Positions 46,496 to 57,170 of a stretch of DNA of 64,000 nucleotides are shown here, piece after piece; positions within the stretch are counted from its first letter, which is position 1, and each line of letters begins with the position of its first letter. The stretch is from NCBI GenBank assembly GCA_029204225.1, contig MU831543.1, positions 62,001 through 126,000 of the forward strand, read 5' to 3'. Below the pieces are notes generated by a model. That model saw only the letters and a list, made by a program, of their open reading frames with translations, made no database searches and was not told the origin of the DNA. The DNA comes from Diphasiastrum complanatum. Lineage: Eukaryota > Streptophyta > Lycopodiopsida > Lycopodiales > Lycopodiaceae. The position numbers were made by a program, and so were the translations under genes.

Positions 46496-46889
46496 TGTTG
46501 GAAGTCTTAGAAGGAAAAGATGCTCAATAGAGAAATTGTTGTGTTTGATAGATGCACTATCGGGCTCTACGGAATAATCTTTCTCTCGTTGTATGACTGC
46601 GCCTACTAAAATCAAACAAAACTATCGCAACTATCGCCACATTCGAGTCTAATTGATTCTAACATTGAAATCATCAAAATCTGTTAGATTGATTTTGTAG
46701 ACAAAGATAACTGAATAAAACATTGTTGTATCGAATATTACAGTATCAAATATAGCTAATGTTTTGAAGTATTCAATAGTTTAGACAAAACTATAAGAGA
46801 ACGTAATCAAATTGCAATTAAAAAAATAAGCATTTTGATTCTAACATAGTACTGAATGCGATAATTCAGTAAGTAGCATGTACAAATCA
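46496..46889 (-). repeat. LTR2, 5' LTR of Copia-2 copy IV
   Basis: Counterpart of 18173-18566. Copia-1 inserted 67 bp beyond its outer end. Confidence 0.8.
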
Positions 46890-46951
46890 AAAGAATCGTG
46901 AGCACAAAACAATAGAAAATGTAACAAAGTACTCGAAACTATCTCTAAGTA

Positions 46952-46956
46952 TCTGA
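46952..46956. other. Target-site duplication, left (TCTGA)
   Basis: tctga directly before the TG of the 5' LTR, repeated at 52818-52822 after the CA of the 3' LTR. The empty site at 18.63 kb has it once. Confidence 0.95.
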
Positions 46957-47609
46957 TGTGAAAAATTGTCAACTAGTAGTATTTTCCTAACTTGAGATTT
47001 TGTAGGCCTATGGCCAAATAAAAGTTAGAGATAGGTTCATACATGTATGTAGAGGCCCAAAGTATGTGTACACTACTTTTGAGGTCACATTAATTAGAGG
47101 AGGTCGAGTGTGGAGCTCTTCTATTGGCTCATAATTTGGTGCATTCCTATTTGACCAAATTTCTAGGTAGATGGGTGAATCCTATTGGACCCCAATTTTA
47201 GCCTATCATAAGACAAGTGGCCAAGAGGCACTATGGCTGCTATAAATAGCCATCTCCACGAGTATGTACACATCTCATTTTCATTCTATTGAATGAATGT
47301 TATGCTCTTTGAAGATCCATCTTCTTCTCTCTCACTTTTTTGTTCATATCTTGCATTCTAGCCACTAGAATTGTGATTTCTTTGTTGCTATGGCTTCACA
47401 CGTGTGAAATGCAGGTTGTAGGCTCTGAAGTACGGACAGGGACAGCAAGTTTCTGTTTGTGGAAGCTTATGATCAGATTTTGATGTTTAGTTGATGTTTA
47501 GTATGCTTAACATCACAATTTCTATCATTTTTTCAATCTAGATGTGCATAACTTCCATGGCCAAGATCTTTATGAAACTTTAGCATCTTTTGGATCTGAG
47601 TTTTTCACA
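46957..47609 (+). repeat. Copia-1 5' LTR (653 bp)
   Basis: TGTGAAAAATTG...TTTTTCACA. TATA box tataaata at 47241-47248, about 285 bp from the LTR start, so transcription should begin some 30 bp further. The region after it has a pyrimidine-rich stretch (cttcttctctctcac). Confidence 0.95.
47241..47248 (+). promoter_or_regulatory. Copia-1 TATA box
   Basis: tataaata within gctgctataaatagcc; the equivalent in the 3' LTR is 52449-52456. Similar context (ctataagtagctata) in LTR1b. Confidence 0.7.
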
Positions 47610-47621
47610 TGGTATCAGAGC
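47610..47621 (+). other. Copia-1 primer-binding site
   Basis: tggtatcagagc, the copia-type PBS complementary to the 3' end of initiator tRNA-Met, with no spacer after the LTR. 47622-48218 is the untranslated leader, without a frame worth calling. Confidence 0.95.
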
Positions 47622-48218
47622 ATTAGGCGGCCAAATGTGCAGGTTTTGCCAGATTTAGAAGAGATTTGTGGGCGAGTTTGCTTTTGTAGCATTCCAATCA
47701 AGTTTCTAGCTAAAAATCTTGTTGATTTATGTGTAGAAATTGGATCTTTGTGATCAAAACATCATTTGTATGCATTTCAATTGAAGTAGGGCGAATTCCC
47801 TCTGTACTTATCAGAATAAGGAGACAAAATTTGTTTTGGAAAGAGGGAGATGCAAGATCCAACAAGATCCTATTAGTTTTCCATTCTAGCATATAGTTTT
47901 TTGATTCAATTTCTTGCTTCTTCATGTCAAAAACTTCAAAATTGATGTAACCCTCTGATTTTCAGTTTGCTGAATGATTCAAGAGTGTATTTCAATCTTA
48001 GGAGTGAGGGAAAAGCAAGTATATTGAGGTTTGGTCTTGGTTTGATCAAGAAATCATAAAACTAGTGGCTAAAATTGAGGAAAAAGTGAGGAAAAGAGAG
48101 AAAAAGTAAGGTTTTAGGTTCCAAATCTTTGTGATTTCTTCTTGTGTTTCATTTGTTGATTCAAGAGAGTGCTTAGTGCATTGGAACAGGTCAAAGATCA
48201 GAGATCAATCATTGCAAC

Positions 48219-51200
48219 ATGGCTACAAATGGAGGCTACATGTTGGAAAGCAATGATAGGCTTACCTCCCTCAACTATTCTACTTGGAAAGTAAGGATGG
48301 AGTCTTTGCTTGAGATGAATGAGTTGATGGATATTGTTGTAGGTGTGGAGGAGAGACCTTTGGCACCTCAAGAACAATTGAGGTATGACAAGAGGGCAAA
48401 GAAAGCCCTTCACATGATCAAGATGAATGTGACAAATGAGCTTATCAAAGAGGTTGGTAAGTGCACATCATCTAGTGAAGCTTGGGAAGCCTTGAAGAAG
48501 GTTTATGAATCCAAGTCTACTTCTAGAGTGTTGACTTTAAGAAGGCAAATCTTTTCTTGTATGCAAAAGAAGAGTGAGAATGGACATGCTTTTGTTTTGA
48601 GAGTTAAAGCATTGAATGATGAGTTAGCATGCATTAATGATGGCATAAATAATGAGGAGCTTGTTCAAGTGATTCTCAATGGCTTGTTGGATGATCATGC
48701 TAATCTTGTTCAAAGTTATGCTATCCAAAAATGTTTACCAAGTGTTGGAGACTTGCAAGAGGTCTTGTTGGCTGAAGAATTCAGGTTGCAAACAAGAGTG
48801 GGAGCATCTTCTACATCTCAAGGAGGAGAAGAGGAGGCAATGTTCTCTAAAGGCAAGTTCAAGGGCAAAGGTAAAAGCAATTGGTCTAAAGGGCAAGACC
48901 AAGGTGAGCACTCTACTTTTGGCAAAAAGAAGGATAGATCTAAGCTAAAATGTTTCTATTGTGGAGTCAAAGGGCATTTTGCTAGTGATTGTTTCAAGAA
49001 AAAGAGGGATCAAGGGGAAAAGCAAACCAATCTAACTATTGATGAGGGTGGGGATGAGCTTCTTTCAAATGATGCTTTTGTTATGTCATCTTGCTTGTTG
49101 GCTAATCATGGAGACATTGATCCTTCGTGGATTGATAGTGGAGCCACTTCTCATATGACATATCATAAAGAGTATTTTTCATCTTTAATGGCATTTGATG
49201 GTGATAGGAAGGTAATCTATACCGCAAATGATGGTGAGTGTACAATCAAGGGGATTGGCACAATTCCTATTTCACTTTCTACAAATAGGAATATAGAATT
49301 GAAAGATGTTTTGCTCATTCCATCCATTACCAAGAACTTACTTAGTGTAAGCCAAATGCTTGACAAAGGATTCAAAGTTGAGTTTGATGGTGATGCTTGC
49401 TTGATCAAAAAGGGGTGTAGTATCATTGCAAAAGGGAAAAGGCAAGGGAAATTGTTCAAGCTTGATGCATGTGTTGTTGCTAACCAAGTTGGATGCATGG
49501 CAAATGAACAAATGTCAATTCAAGAGGTATGGCATAAAAGGATGGGACATCTCAACTACAAGGCCTTGGAGGTAATAGCCAAAAAGGAGGTAGTAAGGGG
49601 ACTTCCCAAGTCTCTTACTTGCTTGAATCATGTTTGTGAAGAATGTGCTTTGTCTAAATCACATAGATTGCCATATACTAGATCTATATCTAGATCTAAG
49701 ATGCCTTTTTCTCTCTTGCATTCGGATATTCATGGTGTTACTACAATTAGCAATGGAGGTGCTAAGATGTATGTAACTTTCATTGATGATTTTAGTAGAT
49801 TTTGTTGGGTTTATCTACTAAAGAGCAAGGATGAGGTGTTTGATGTGTTTGTCAAGTTCAAAGTTGCTATTGAGACTCAATTTACAACCAAAATCAAATG
49901 CTTGAGGAGCGACAATGGTGGTGAATACATTTCTAACAAATTCAAAGCCTTTTGCGATGAGCATGGGATCAAGAGGGAGTACACATGTCCAAGAACACCA
50001 CAACAAAATGGAGTGGCCGAGAGGAAGAATAGAACCTTGTGTGAGAGTGCAAAGGCAATGAGATTGAATGCTAATCTTCCTAAACCTTTTTGGAGTGATG
50101 CTTTGTTGTGTGCAAATTTCCTATGCAATAGATGGCCAAGTGTTGTATTGGAAGGAAAAACCCCTTTTGAAGCTTTGTTTGGTACGAAGCCTAATGTCAA
50201 GTTTCTAAGAACTTTTGGATGCATTTGCTACTTCAACATTACTCTTGATGATAGAACTAAGGAGGATCCATCTTCAAGAAAGGGCATTTTTGTTGGTTAT
50301 AGTGAAGTAAGCAAAGCATATAGGATTTATGTTCCTTCAATCAAGAAAGTGTTCACAAGTAGGGATGTCATTTTTGATGAAAATAACATTCCAAAAGTTG
50401 TTTCAAGTGATGATGGTGTTGTTGCAACTAATGTGCTTGATGACAATGGAGTTGATGACACATTGGATGTGGATGTTGAAGAAGCCTCTTCAAGTCAAAT
50501 TCCAAGGAGAACTCCAAGGCATAAAGTGAAACCCTCAAGGCTCACTTATGATGGCAAAGGTAAGCAAGTGGTGGATGGATCCAACTATGCTTTCCTAACT
50601 TCTTTTGATGTACCTTCATGTGTAGATGAAGCAAGGCAAAAAGAGGAATGGATCCAAGCAATGGATCTTGAGTTTGAAGCACTTATGAAGAACAACACAT
50701 GGAGATTGGTGGAGCTTCCAAAGGGCAAAAGTGCAATTGGATGCAAATGGATCTTCAAGGTAAAGACAAATCAAGATGGATCTATCAACAAGTTGAAGGC
50801 AAGGTTGGTGGCTAAAGGTTATGCTCAAGAGCATGGCATTGACTATGAGGAAACCTTTGCACCCGTGGCAAAGATGGTGAGCATAAGAGTAATCATTTCC
50901 CTTGCAACTCTTTATGGATGGGATCTTTGGCAATTAGACATTTCTAATGCTTTCTTGAATGGTGATCTTGAAGAGGAAGTCTACATGGAGCAACCCGAGA
51001 GCTATGTTTCTCATAGCAAGCCTAATCATGTGTGTTTTCTACAAAAAAGTTTGTATGGTCTTAAGCAAGCACCAAGGAGTTGGTATGCTAGGCTTAACTC
51101 TTTTCTACTTTCTCAAAACTTCACTATGAGTGAGTATGATCATTCACTTTACTTTAGAATTAGTGCTAATGATGTTACAATCCTTCTAATTTATGTGGAT

Positions 51201-52169
51201 GACATTATTTTAAGTGGAGGGAACAAGGAAGATATAGAAGATATCAAGAAAGCACTAAAAAAGGAATTTGAAGTGCATGATCTTGGTCTTTTGAGCTATA
51301 TCTTAGGAATAGAAGTAATTAGAACTTCTCAAATCACTTTTATTTCACAAGAGAAGTATGCTATTTCTATTCTCAATAGATTTCATATGGTAGATGCAAA
51401 TCCTATTGATACACCTATGGAATCACATGTAAAGCTAACTATAAGAGGTAATGAAAGATCCTTCGAGGACATTACTCTCTATAGGAAGCTAATAGGTTCT
51501 CTTATATATCTAACCATCACAAGACCTGATTTATCTTATTGTGTTGGTAGATTAAGCCAATTCATGCAAGATCCTAGCATAGAACATTGGAAACTAGGAA
51601 AGAGGATCTTGAGATACATCTCGGGAACAAAAGATTTTGGCATTGTTTATAGAGGATCATCACCTAACTTATTTGGTTTTTCAGATTCAGATTTTGCAGG
51701 AGACCTTATGGATAGAAAATCCATAAATGCACATGCTATTTTCATAGGTGATGGAGCTATCTCATGGATGTCGAAGAAACAAGCAACTATATCACTTTCT
51801 TCTAGTGAGGCCGAGTACAAAGCTTTGACATCATGCACAAAGGAGATGGTGTGGATCAAGAGGATGATTATGGAGCTTCACTTGCTGGATTTTTCAGAGA
51901 GTCCAATCATCTTTTGTGACAACCTTTCAGCCCAAAGTCTAGCAAGCAATCCGGTTTTCCATGCAAGGAGCAAACATATCGAGGTGGCTTACCATTTTGT
52001 GAGAGAACAAGTGTTGGCAAAAGAGATCAAGCTTGAACATGTCCCATCAAAGGAATGTGTGGCTGATATCTTTACCAAAGCATTGGGAAAGGACTTATTT
52101 TTCAAGCATAGAACAAGTCTTGGTGTACTCTCTAAATCTATGCTAAAACTAGTTGAAGAGGGAGTGTGA
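48219..52169 (+). CDS. Copia-1 Gag-Pol polyprotein (1316 aa)
   Basis: Uninterrupted polyprotein for retrotransposition. Gag occupies residues 1 to about 290, with a CCHC knuckle C245-C248-H253-C258. The aspartic protease motif WIDSGATSHM has D306. GAG-pre-integrase/zinc finger: H439, H444, C473, C476. Integrase core: D503, D565, E601 (D35E spacing). RT covers about 826-1060, with D907 in LDISNAFLNG and Y992-VDD (D994, D995). RNase H follows with D1156, E1197 in SSSEAEY and D1234 in FCDN, then ARSKHIEVAY. The start is the first ATG after the leader and matches the start of Copia-1b. The stop (52167-52169) lies inside the 3' LTR. Gag and Pol are in one frame, so the Gag excess must come from processing or RNA-level control. 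No catalytic residue is missing. Confidence 0.97.
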   Translation: MATNGGYMLESNDRLTSLNYSTWKVRMESLLEMNELMDIVVGVEERPLAPQEQLRYDKRAKKALHMIKMNVTNELIKEVGKCTSSSEAWEALKKVYESKSTSRVLTLRRQIFSCMQKKSENGHAFVLRVKALNDELACINDGINNEELVQVILNGLLDDHANLVQSYAIQKCLPSVGDLQEVLLAEEFRLQTRVGASSTSQGGEEEAMFSKGKFKGKGKSNWSKGQDQGEHSTFGKKKDRSKLKCFYCGVKGHFASDCFKKKRDQGEKQTNLTIDEGGDELLSNDAFVMSSCLLANHGDIDPSWIDSGATSHMTYHKEYFSSLMAFDGDRKVIYTANDGECTIKGIGTIPISLSTNRNIELKDVLLIPSITKNLLSVSQMLDKGFKVEFDGDACLIKKGCSIIAKGKRQGKLFKLDACVVANQVGCMANEQMSIQEVWHKRMGHLNYKALEVIAKKEVVRGLPKSLTCLNHVCEECALSKSHRLPYTRSISRSKMPFSLLHSDIHGVTTISNGGAKMYVTFIDDFSRFCWVYLLKSKDEVFDVFVKFKVAIETQFTTKIKCLRSDNGGEYISNKFKAFCDEHGIKREYTCPRTPQQNGVAERKNRTLCESAKAMRLNANLPKPFWSDALLCANFLCNRWPSVVLEGKTPFEALFGTKPNVKFLRTFGCICYFNITLDDRTKEDPSSRKGIFVGYSEVSKAYRIYVPSIKKVFTSRDVIFDENNIPKVVSSDDGVVATNVLDDNGVDDTLDVDVEEASSSQIPRRTPRHKVKPSRLTYDGKGKQVVDGSNYAFLTSFDVPSCVDEARQKEEWIQAMDLEFEALMKNNTWRLVELPKGKSAIGCKWIFKVKTNQDGSINKLKARLVAKGYAQEHGIDYEETFAPVAKMVSIRVIISLATLYGWDLWQLDISNAFLNGDLEEEVYMEQPESYVSHSKPNHVCFLQKSLYGLKQAPRSWYARLNSFLLSQNFTMSEYDHSLYFRISANDVTILLIYVDDIILSGGNKEDIEDIKKALKKEFEVHDLGLLSYILGIEVIRTSQITFISQEKYAISILNRFHMVDANPIDTPMESHVKLTIRGNERSFEDITLYRKLIGSLIYLTITRPDLSYCVGRLSQFMQDPSIEHWKLGKRILRYISGTKDFGIVYRGSSPNLFGFSDSDFAGDLMDRKSINAHAIFIGDGAISWMSKKQATISLSSSEAEYKALTSCTKEMVWIKRMIMELHLLDFSESPIIFCDNLSAQSLASNPVFHARSKHIEVAYHFVREQVLAKEIKLEHVPSKECVADIFTKALGKDLFFKHRTSLGVLSKSMLKLVEEGV
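52155..52164 (+). other. Copia-1 polypurine tract
   Basis: gaagagggag directly before the 3' LTR TG; primes plus-strand DNA synthesis. It also encodes the last residues of the polyprotein. Confidence 0.85.
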
Positions 52170-52817
52170 AAAATTGTCAACTAGTAGTATTTTCCTAACT
52201 TGAGATTTTGTAGGCCTATGGCCAAATAAAAGTTAGAGATAGGTTCATACATGTATGTAGAGGCCCAAAGTATGTGTACACTACTTTTGAGGTCACATTA
52301 ATTAGAGGAGGTCGAGTGTGGAGCTCTTCTATTGGCTCATAATTTGGTGCATTCCTATTTGACCAAATTTCTAGGTAGATGGGTGAATCCTATTGGACCC
52401 CAATTTTAGCCTATCATAAGACAAGTGGCCAAGAGGCACTATGGCTGCTATAAATAGCCATCTCCACGAGTATGTACACATCTCATTTTCATTCTATTGA
52501 ATGAATGTTATGCTCTTTGAAGATCCATCTTCTTCTCTCTCACTTTTTTGTTCATATCTTGCATTCTAGCCACTAGAATTGTGATTTCTTTGTTGCTATG
52601 GCTTCACACGTGTGAAATGCAGGTTGTAGGCTCTGAAGTACGGACAGGGACAGCAAGTTTCTGTTTGTGGAAGCTTATGATCAGATTTTGATGTTTAGTT
52701 GATGTTTAGTATGCTTAACATCACAATTTCTATCATTTTTTCAATCTAGATGTGCATAACTTCCATGGCCAAGATCTTTATGAAACTTTAGCATCTTTTG
52801 GATCTGAGTTTTTCACA
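52165..52817 (+). repeat. Copia-1 3' LTR (653 bp)
   Basis: Offset 5208 from the 5' LTR, same length, no difference seen on reading both through. Followed by TSD tctga 52818-52822. Confidence 0.95.
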
Positions 52818-52822
52818 TCTGA

Positions 52823-53348
52823 TTGACTCTATCTGACACTTCCGCTAATAAGCAGTAAGTGTTTCTAGCAATGCGCTATATTAATCTCCAAGATCAATAG
52901 CTAATGATCAATCTTAACCTAAAAAATAATCAACAATTTATACTAGTTATGAATTCCATTTAGGCTTATCCAAATGACAGTTGAGGACAGCTATTGGTCG
53001 TAGATCACAATTCGAACTTAACCAAATCGCATTGTCACTTATTTAATTGGGCTTCTCGAAAACTACATACAAAAACCATTAGGGCAAGTCATTAGCTTCA
53101 CAACAAGTGGAAACAATTTTTGTTAACATTCGATAGTTTTAACATCTTTGATATTGTTTGTCATTGTCGAACCCGATTGTTAGCCATTCCCGTGTATTCT
53201 TATAGACTATGAAAACTATCAGTCTGAAGAACTAGATAGATGAATGGAAGATTAAAGATCCGTTATGAGGATAAATCCAACACGTCTAACTGGTGTACTT
53301 CAAGATTAGCTACAACAACATATGAGAGTAAAAGTTTGATCGAAGCTT
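52823..53348. other. D1-B flank without genes
   Basis: Counterpart of 18634-19159. No gene seen; AT-rich, with scattered differences from copy A (for example ccaaatgac against ccagatgac). Confidence 0.7.
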
Positions 53349-54049
53349 AGTTAGGTAAGGAAGACGAGTGTCATAGTCAAAATCCAACTGTTATCCCTTA
53401 CAATAAGAGTTTATGACAAAATAGGCAATGTCAAAAAAATCAAACGTTGTTTTATTATAGCCCCAATTTACCTAAAGAAATGTGATAAGGTGAAATTTTA
53501 TCGGTTGTCAGGGCTTATGCCATACTTGTCTGTTTTTCCCTAGAATCAAGTGAGTATAATTGTAAGTATGTTTATTGGTATTAAATAGTTAAGTATTGGA
53601 TGTTTCAAGGCGTATTTATTGTCTTGTTACTGGTTTTTTATGGTTAGTGTTGTGAGTAATCGCTTGTCAGCAGGCGACCATTTTCAGTAACCCATAATGC
53701 AATAATAAGTTCATTGATTGCAAGTAATTGTTTACTTTTATTTTGACATCTTATATCTAGCATAGGTATTGTTTGCTTCATTAGGGTTACACTGTATTTT
53801 GTTATGGTGAAGTTCAATTATATATGCAGCTTGAGATTACAATGGCTATAAATAGGTAAAGTATTGATTACAAAATTAAAGAATGTACTCTACAATTAAA
53901 GAATTATTACAAGTAATGTTTAACAATGTATGTTGTTTATGAAACATAAATCATCAATGTAACAAAATGATATTTTACAGGATTAGAGTTCTCAAAAATT
54001 CTCATTCACCTAGTTTGATTAGTCGTTTGACAAATTGTATTTCAAAGTA
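53349..54049 (+). repeat. S2 repeat (D1-B, second type)
   Basis: Counterpart of 19160-19860; contains ggctataaataggtaaag. Confidence 0.5.
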
Positions 54050-55709
54050 CCTAGTGATTTCATTACACACATCAAATCATTATGTGTGTACAACCATTTG
54101 TAGTGTAAATGTTTTTTTGGTCCTAAGAAAATTGTAGAGCGGTGTACTCCTTAACCTTAAAAGCAATCTTACTCACCACTTTGTTATCCAATATTCTCAA
54201 AGATGGAAGTATTCTAGCAAATTGATATAGGTCATCCATGGATTCACAAACCACTTCATTCAAAATAGGACATAACTGAATGACTTAGACCCTCACACAA
54301 AGCATATCTAAGATCCTTGTGTCAAATAAAATGGCAATTGAAATTAAGCAAATGACCATGTTGTTGTGATATAAATGGTGTAAACTTGTTAATATCATCC
54401 ATTGACAAGAATCAAACATGTCAACATGAAAGTTGCAAAACACATTGGAAGGTTTGTACCAATATTCTTTGATCCACTCCATGTACTTCCATCAAACATA
54501 ATATCTTCAAATGTGTCATCAACTAATTCTAATAATTCATATAATTTTTTTTTCATAAAATGCAAGAACATCCAACCTTTCAAATACACAATTAACATAA
54601 CATAAATGTAAGAGATACTTAGAAATATTTCTCTTCACTTTTGGCTCAAATCTACATATCTCATTGACAATGACTTTCTTATTTGTTTCTTCTTTTTCCA
54701 CCTATAAATAATGATGATAGAAAGTCAGCTTATCAATTCGTTCTTTCGTAGCATTTTCAATAGCTTTCTTGTCATCCACTTGGCTATGCAGTTTGTAGGG
54801 ATGGTATTTTTGTTTCTTATTTGTGCTTGCTTCACCACTTGACATATATGTTCACAGAGTGTTTGGATTAAAAGAACCACTACATTTGTTTGTAAGGACA
54901 TTTTGACCAGCCATTGTAAAAAAAACTAGGCTTTTTTATTAAGCGTTCAATCATGGGAATAGCATCAGCATCACCTAGTGCAAAACAAGAGTTTCACAGA
55001 AGGATCTTAAAAAAATTCAATAACAACATCAATCATGTAGTTACTTGTGTAGAGAAAAGTAGTTTGTGTTCTTACCAATTCTGTGGCCAATTCACCTAGC
55101 CACATGAACAAAGCATTAAGTTGTGTTTGATGCGTAATTCTACGAAAAAACCTATCCAGATTGTTCATGATATACCATAATTCATGGTCAAACCTTATGA
55201 CCAGGGAGTTGTTTCTATATTTCACTGAACCACATCTACATTTGAAGGAACGTCTTTTTCAATTCATAATCTTGGAGCGTGCCGAGGTACCTTGTTAAAG
55301 CCAATATCCAAATCTTATCTAATATGTGTCTAGGTCTCATTATTATAAGGGTGTCAAAGGCTATAAGTGTATCAAATAGAGGTCATTTATTAAGTGCAAA
55401 GGTTTTGTAGTCCTTTAGTTCTTTCTCATTAGGTTTGCAAGAATGGTCCATAGCCCAATAAAGATGGTTGCATTGAAGCCAACTGTAGGAAGACTCCAAC
55501 CTATGGGAGAATCTATTGGCTTTGCATTCGATGGTTTTATTAAGTACCATGGGGACCTAACATTCATCAAAAGCATAGATGTAACTGTTACAAGACCAAA
55601 CTTTTTACCCCCTATCATAGCCAAACATGGATGAATTAAATGCCTCAATAAAATGTTACGATACAGATCACCATAATCATAAACCGATAGGAGTAGTTGT
55701 TACATGCCA
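54050..55709 (-). pseudogene. Unrecognised degenerate coding-like block, D1-B copy
   Basis: Counterpart of 19861-21520 with the same short protein-like stretches (55415-55648, 55007-55225, 54395-54598, 54285-54482) and very few amino-acid changes (V to I in DSPVGWSL). 55710-56038 is the palindrome-bearing non-coding end. Confidence 0.4.
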
Positions 55710-56038
55710 ACATGTCATGACAACAAACCATAAAACTTAGTGAGGTGAGGAAGATAGGTGTCATTTAGCCGTTATCCTTGAAGAGTGTCAAAAATGCCGA
55801 AACGCGTAAGTAAAATGTTGATTGGCATATGTCAACTTTGACCGGTCAACCAAAATGTCGATCGATGTGTGTCGATGCGACATATCCAAATGTCGATCGA
55901 TATGGTGCCACTTAATTTGAAGCTCGTCACCTACCTAGTCCAAATCTTTAAGGACTGCCCATATTCCATCTATGTATTCGAATGATGGAGTAAACGTTAG
56001 GTTCAACTAGTGCCACTACAAAATCACAACGAAACTTA

Positions 56039-56392
56039 TGATGACTGCTTTCACAATTGATTACAACCACGATCTATCTTGTAAACATATTATTAGATTA
56101 GTCATTCATACAAGATTAATTCAATGCATGTATCTATTTGTATTGATTAACGACTTAAAATGGTAGCAACAGAGTGAGTCAAACATTAGACAGTCAAAGA
56201 GAGTGTGTGTGTGGTTGCCATAGCTATCACTATCGATTTGCATTCTACATTTAGTTGCATATACATTTTCATGTGCTCCTGCAAGCTACACTTATTGTTT
56301 TTGTGTTTGTCTATGTAATCAATATATAATAGGCATAGTACATGCATGGAGGAAAATCATTAAGCCCTCCAGCTTTGACATTTTCTTTAGCA
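56039..56392 (+). repeat. LTR3, 5' LTR of a third copia family (354 bp)
   Basis: TGATGACTGC...TCTTTAGCA followed directly by a perfect PBS. Contains caatatataatagg as a possible TATA box at about 56320. Its first base coincides with the end of the D1-B homology. Confidence 0.7.
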
Positions 56393-56404
56393 TGGTATCA
56401 GAGC
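56393..56404 (+). other. Primer-binding site of the LTR3 element
   Basis: tggtatcagagc immediately after the LTR end ..tagca. Confidence 0.9.
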
Positions 56405-56559
56405 GATGTGATAATCAAAGCATGATTCTATCAATTTGATAGAATAATCGTGTTCTTGTTTTGATAGAATAACTAGATATCCACAGTCATCGATAGATCA
56501 TTGCGATTGTCAAGTATTTGATTTAGAATCTAACGAACTTCCATATGGATTTACAAAGT

Positions 56560-57170
56560 AAGGTTGGTAGACAAGCTAGATGGATCCAACTATCTATGGA
56601 AATTCTACATGAGAACAGTGTTGATGGCCAAGGAGTTGCAGGAGATCGTCACTGGCATCAAAGCTAAACCCGATGCAAAATGAACAAGCCGTTTCTAAAT
56701 GGAAGCTAAAGAATGGTAAAGCATTTGCTTCAATCATTCTAAACATTCTCAATCCTCAGATCGGTCACGTCAGTCAAGCCCAAACTTTACAAGAAATGTG
56801 GGACATACTTAGCATTCTATATGAAGCGAGAGACGTGACTTCCAAGTTACACCTTAAAAGGAAAATTATCTCGCTCAAAATGTCTAATGGTGACTCTTTG
56901 CAGGCTCATATCAACTAGTTCAAGACTCTCCTAGAGCAAATGGTGACTATCGGATCAGTCATCGATGATTCAGATACAATTATGACATTGCTTTCAAGTC
57001 TGCCATCTACATACAAAAATTGGGTGATAATTATATCGACACACTCAGATCTAACTCTAGCAAGAGTTATCATGATGTTGCTGCAAGAAGACATTCGCAG
57101 TCGGTACAGAACATCATATTCTTCGAAATGCGATCAGAAGTGCTTCTCAAGATGGCCTCTCACACATTAG
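56560..57170 (+). pseudogene. Copia gag remnant of the LTR3 element
   Basis: Gag pieces in shifting frames: DGSNYLWKFYMRTVLMAKEL, then EQAVSKWKLKNGKAFASII, then ARDVTSKLHLKRKIISLK, then IDDSDTIMTLLSSLPSTYK. Related to the Copia-2 gag but clearly a different family. TAG after QAHIN at 56919-56921. No knuckle, protease, integrase or RT follows. Confidence 0.8.

Larger units (their letters stand above)
46957..52817 (+). mobile_element. Copia-1: complete Ty1/copia LTR retrotransposon (5861 bp)
   Basis: All parts are present: LTRs 46957-47609 and 52165-52817 (653 bp each, identical by eye), TSD TCTGA, PBS at 47610, leader 47622-48218, one long Gag-Pol frame, PPT at 52155-52164. Integrase precedes RT in the frame, which defines copia order. 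Inserted in a retrotransposon graveyard (D1-B). Identical LTRs and an open frame mean recent insertion; whether it is still transcribed cannot be read here. Confidence 0.97.
38726..56038. repeat. Segmental duplication D1, copy B (11447 bp plus the Copia-1 insertion)
   Basis: Counterpart of 10404-21849. It contains the third tandem unit on its left, Copia-1 in its middle, and ends at cgaaactta|tgatgactg where another LTR begins. Subtracting 5866 bp leaves 11447 bp, 1 bp more than copy A, accounted for by the extra A in the gypsy-like frame. Confidence 0.93.

Noticed and set aside
47544-47753. 69-residue frame at the end of the Copia-1 5' LTR and leader
   Set aside because: It crosses the LTR/PBS boundary, has no conserved match in the other copia leaders, and is expected by chance.
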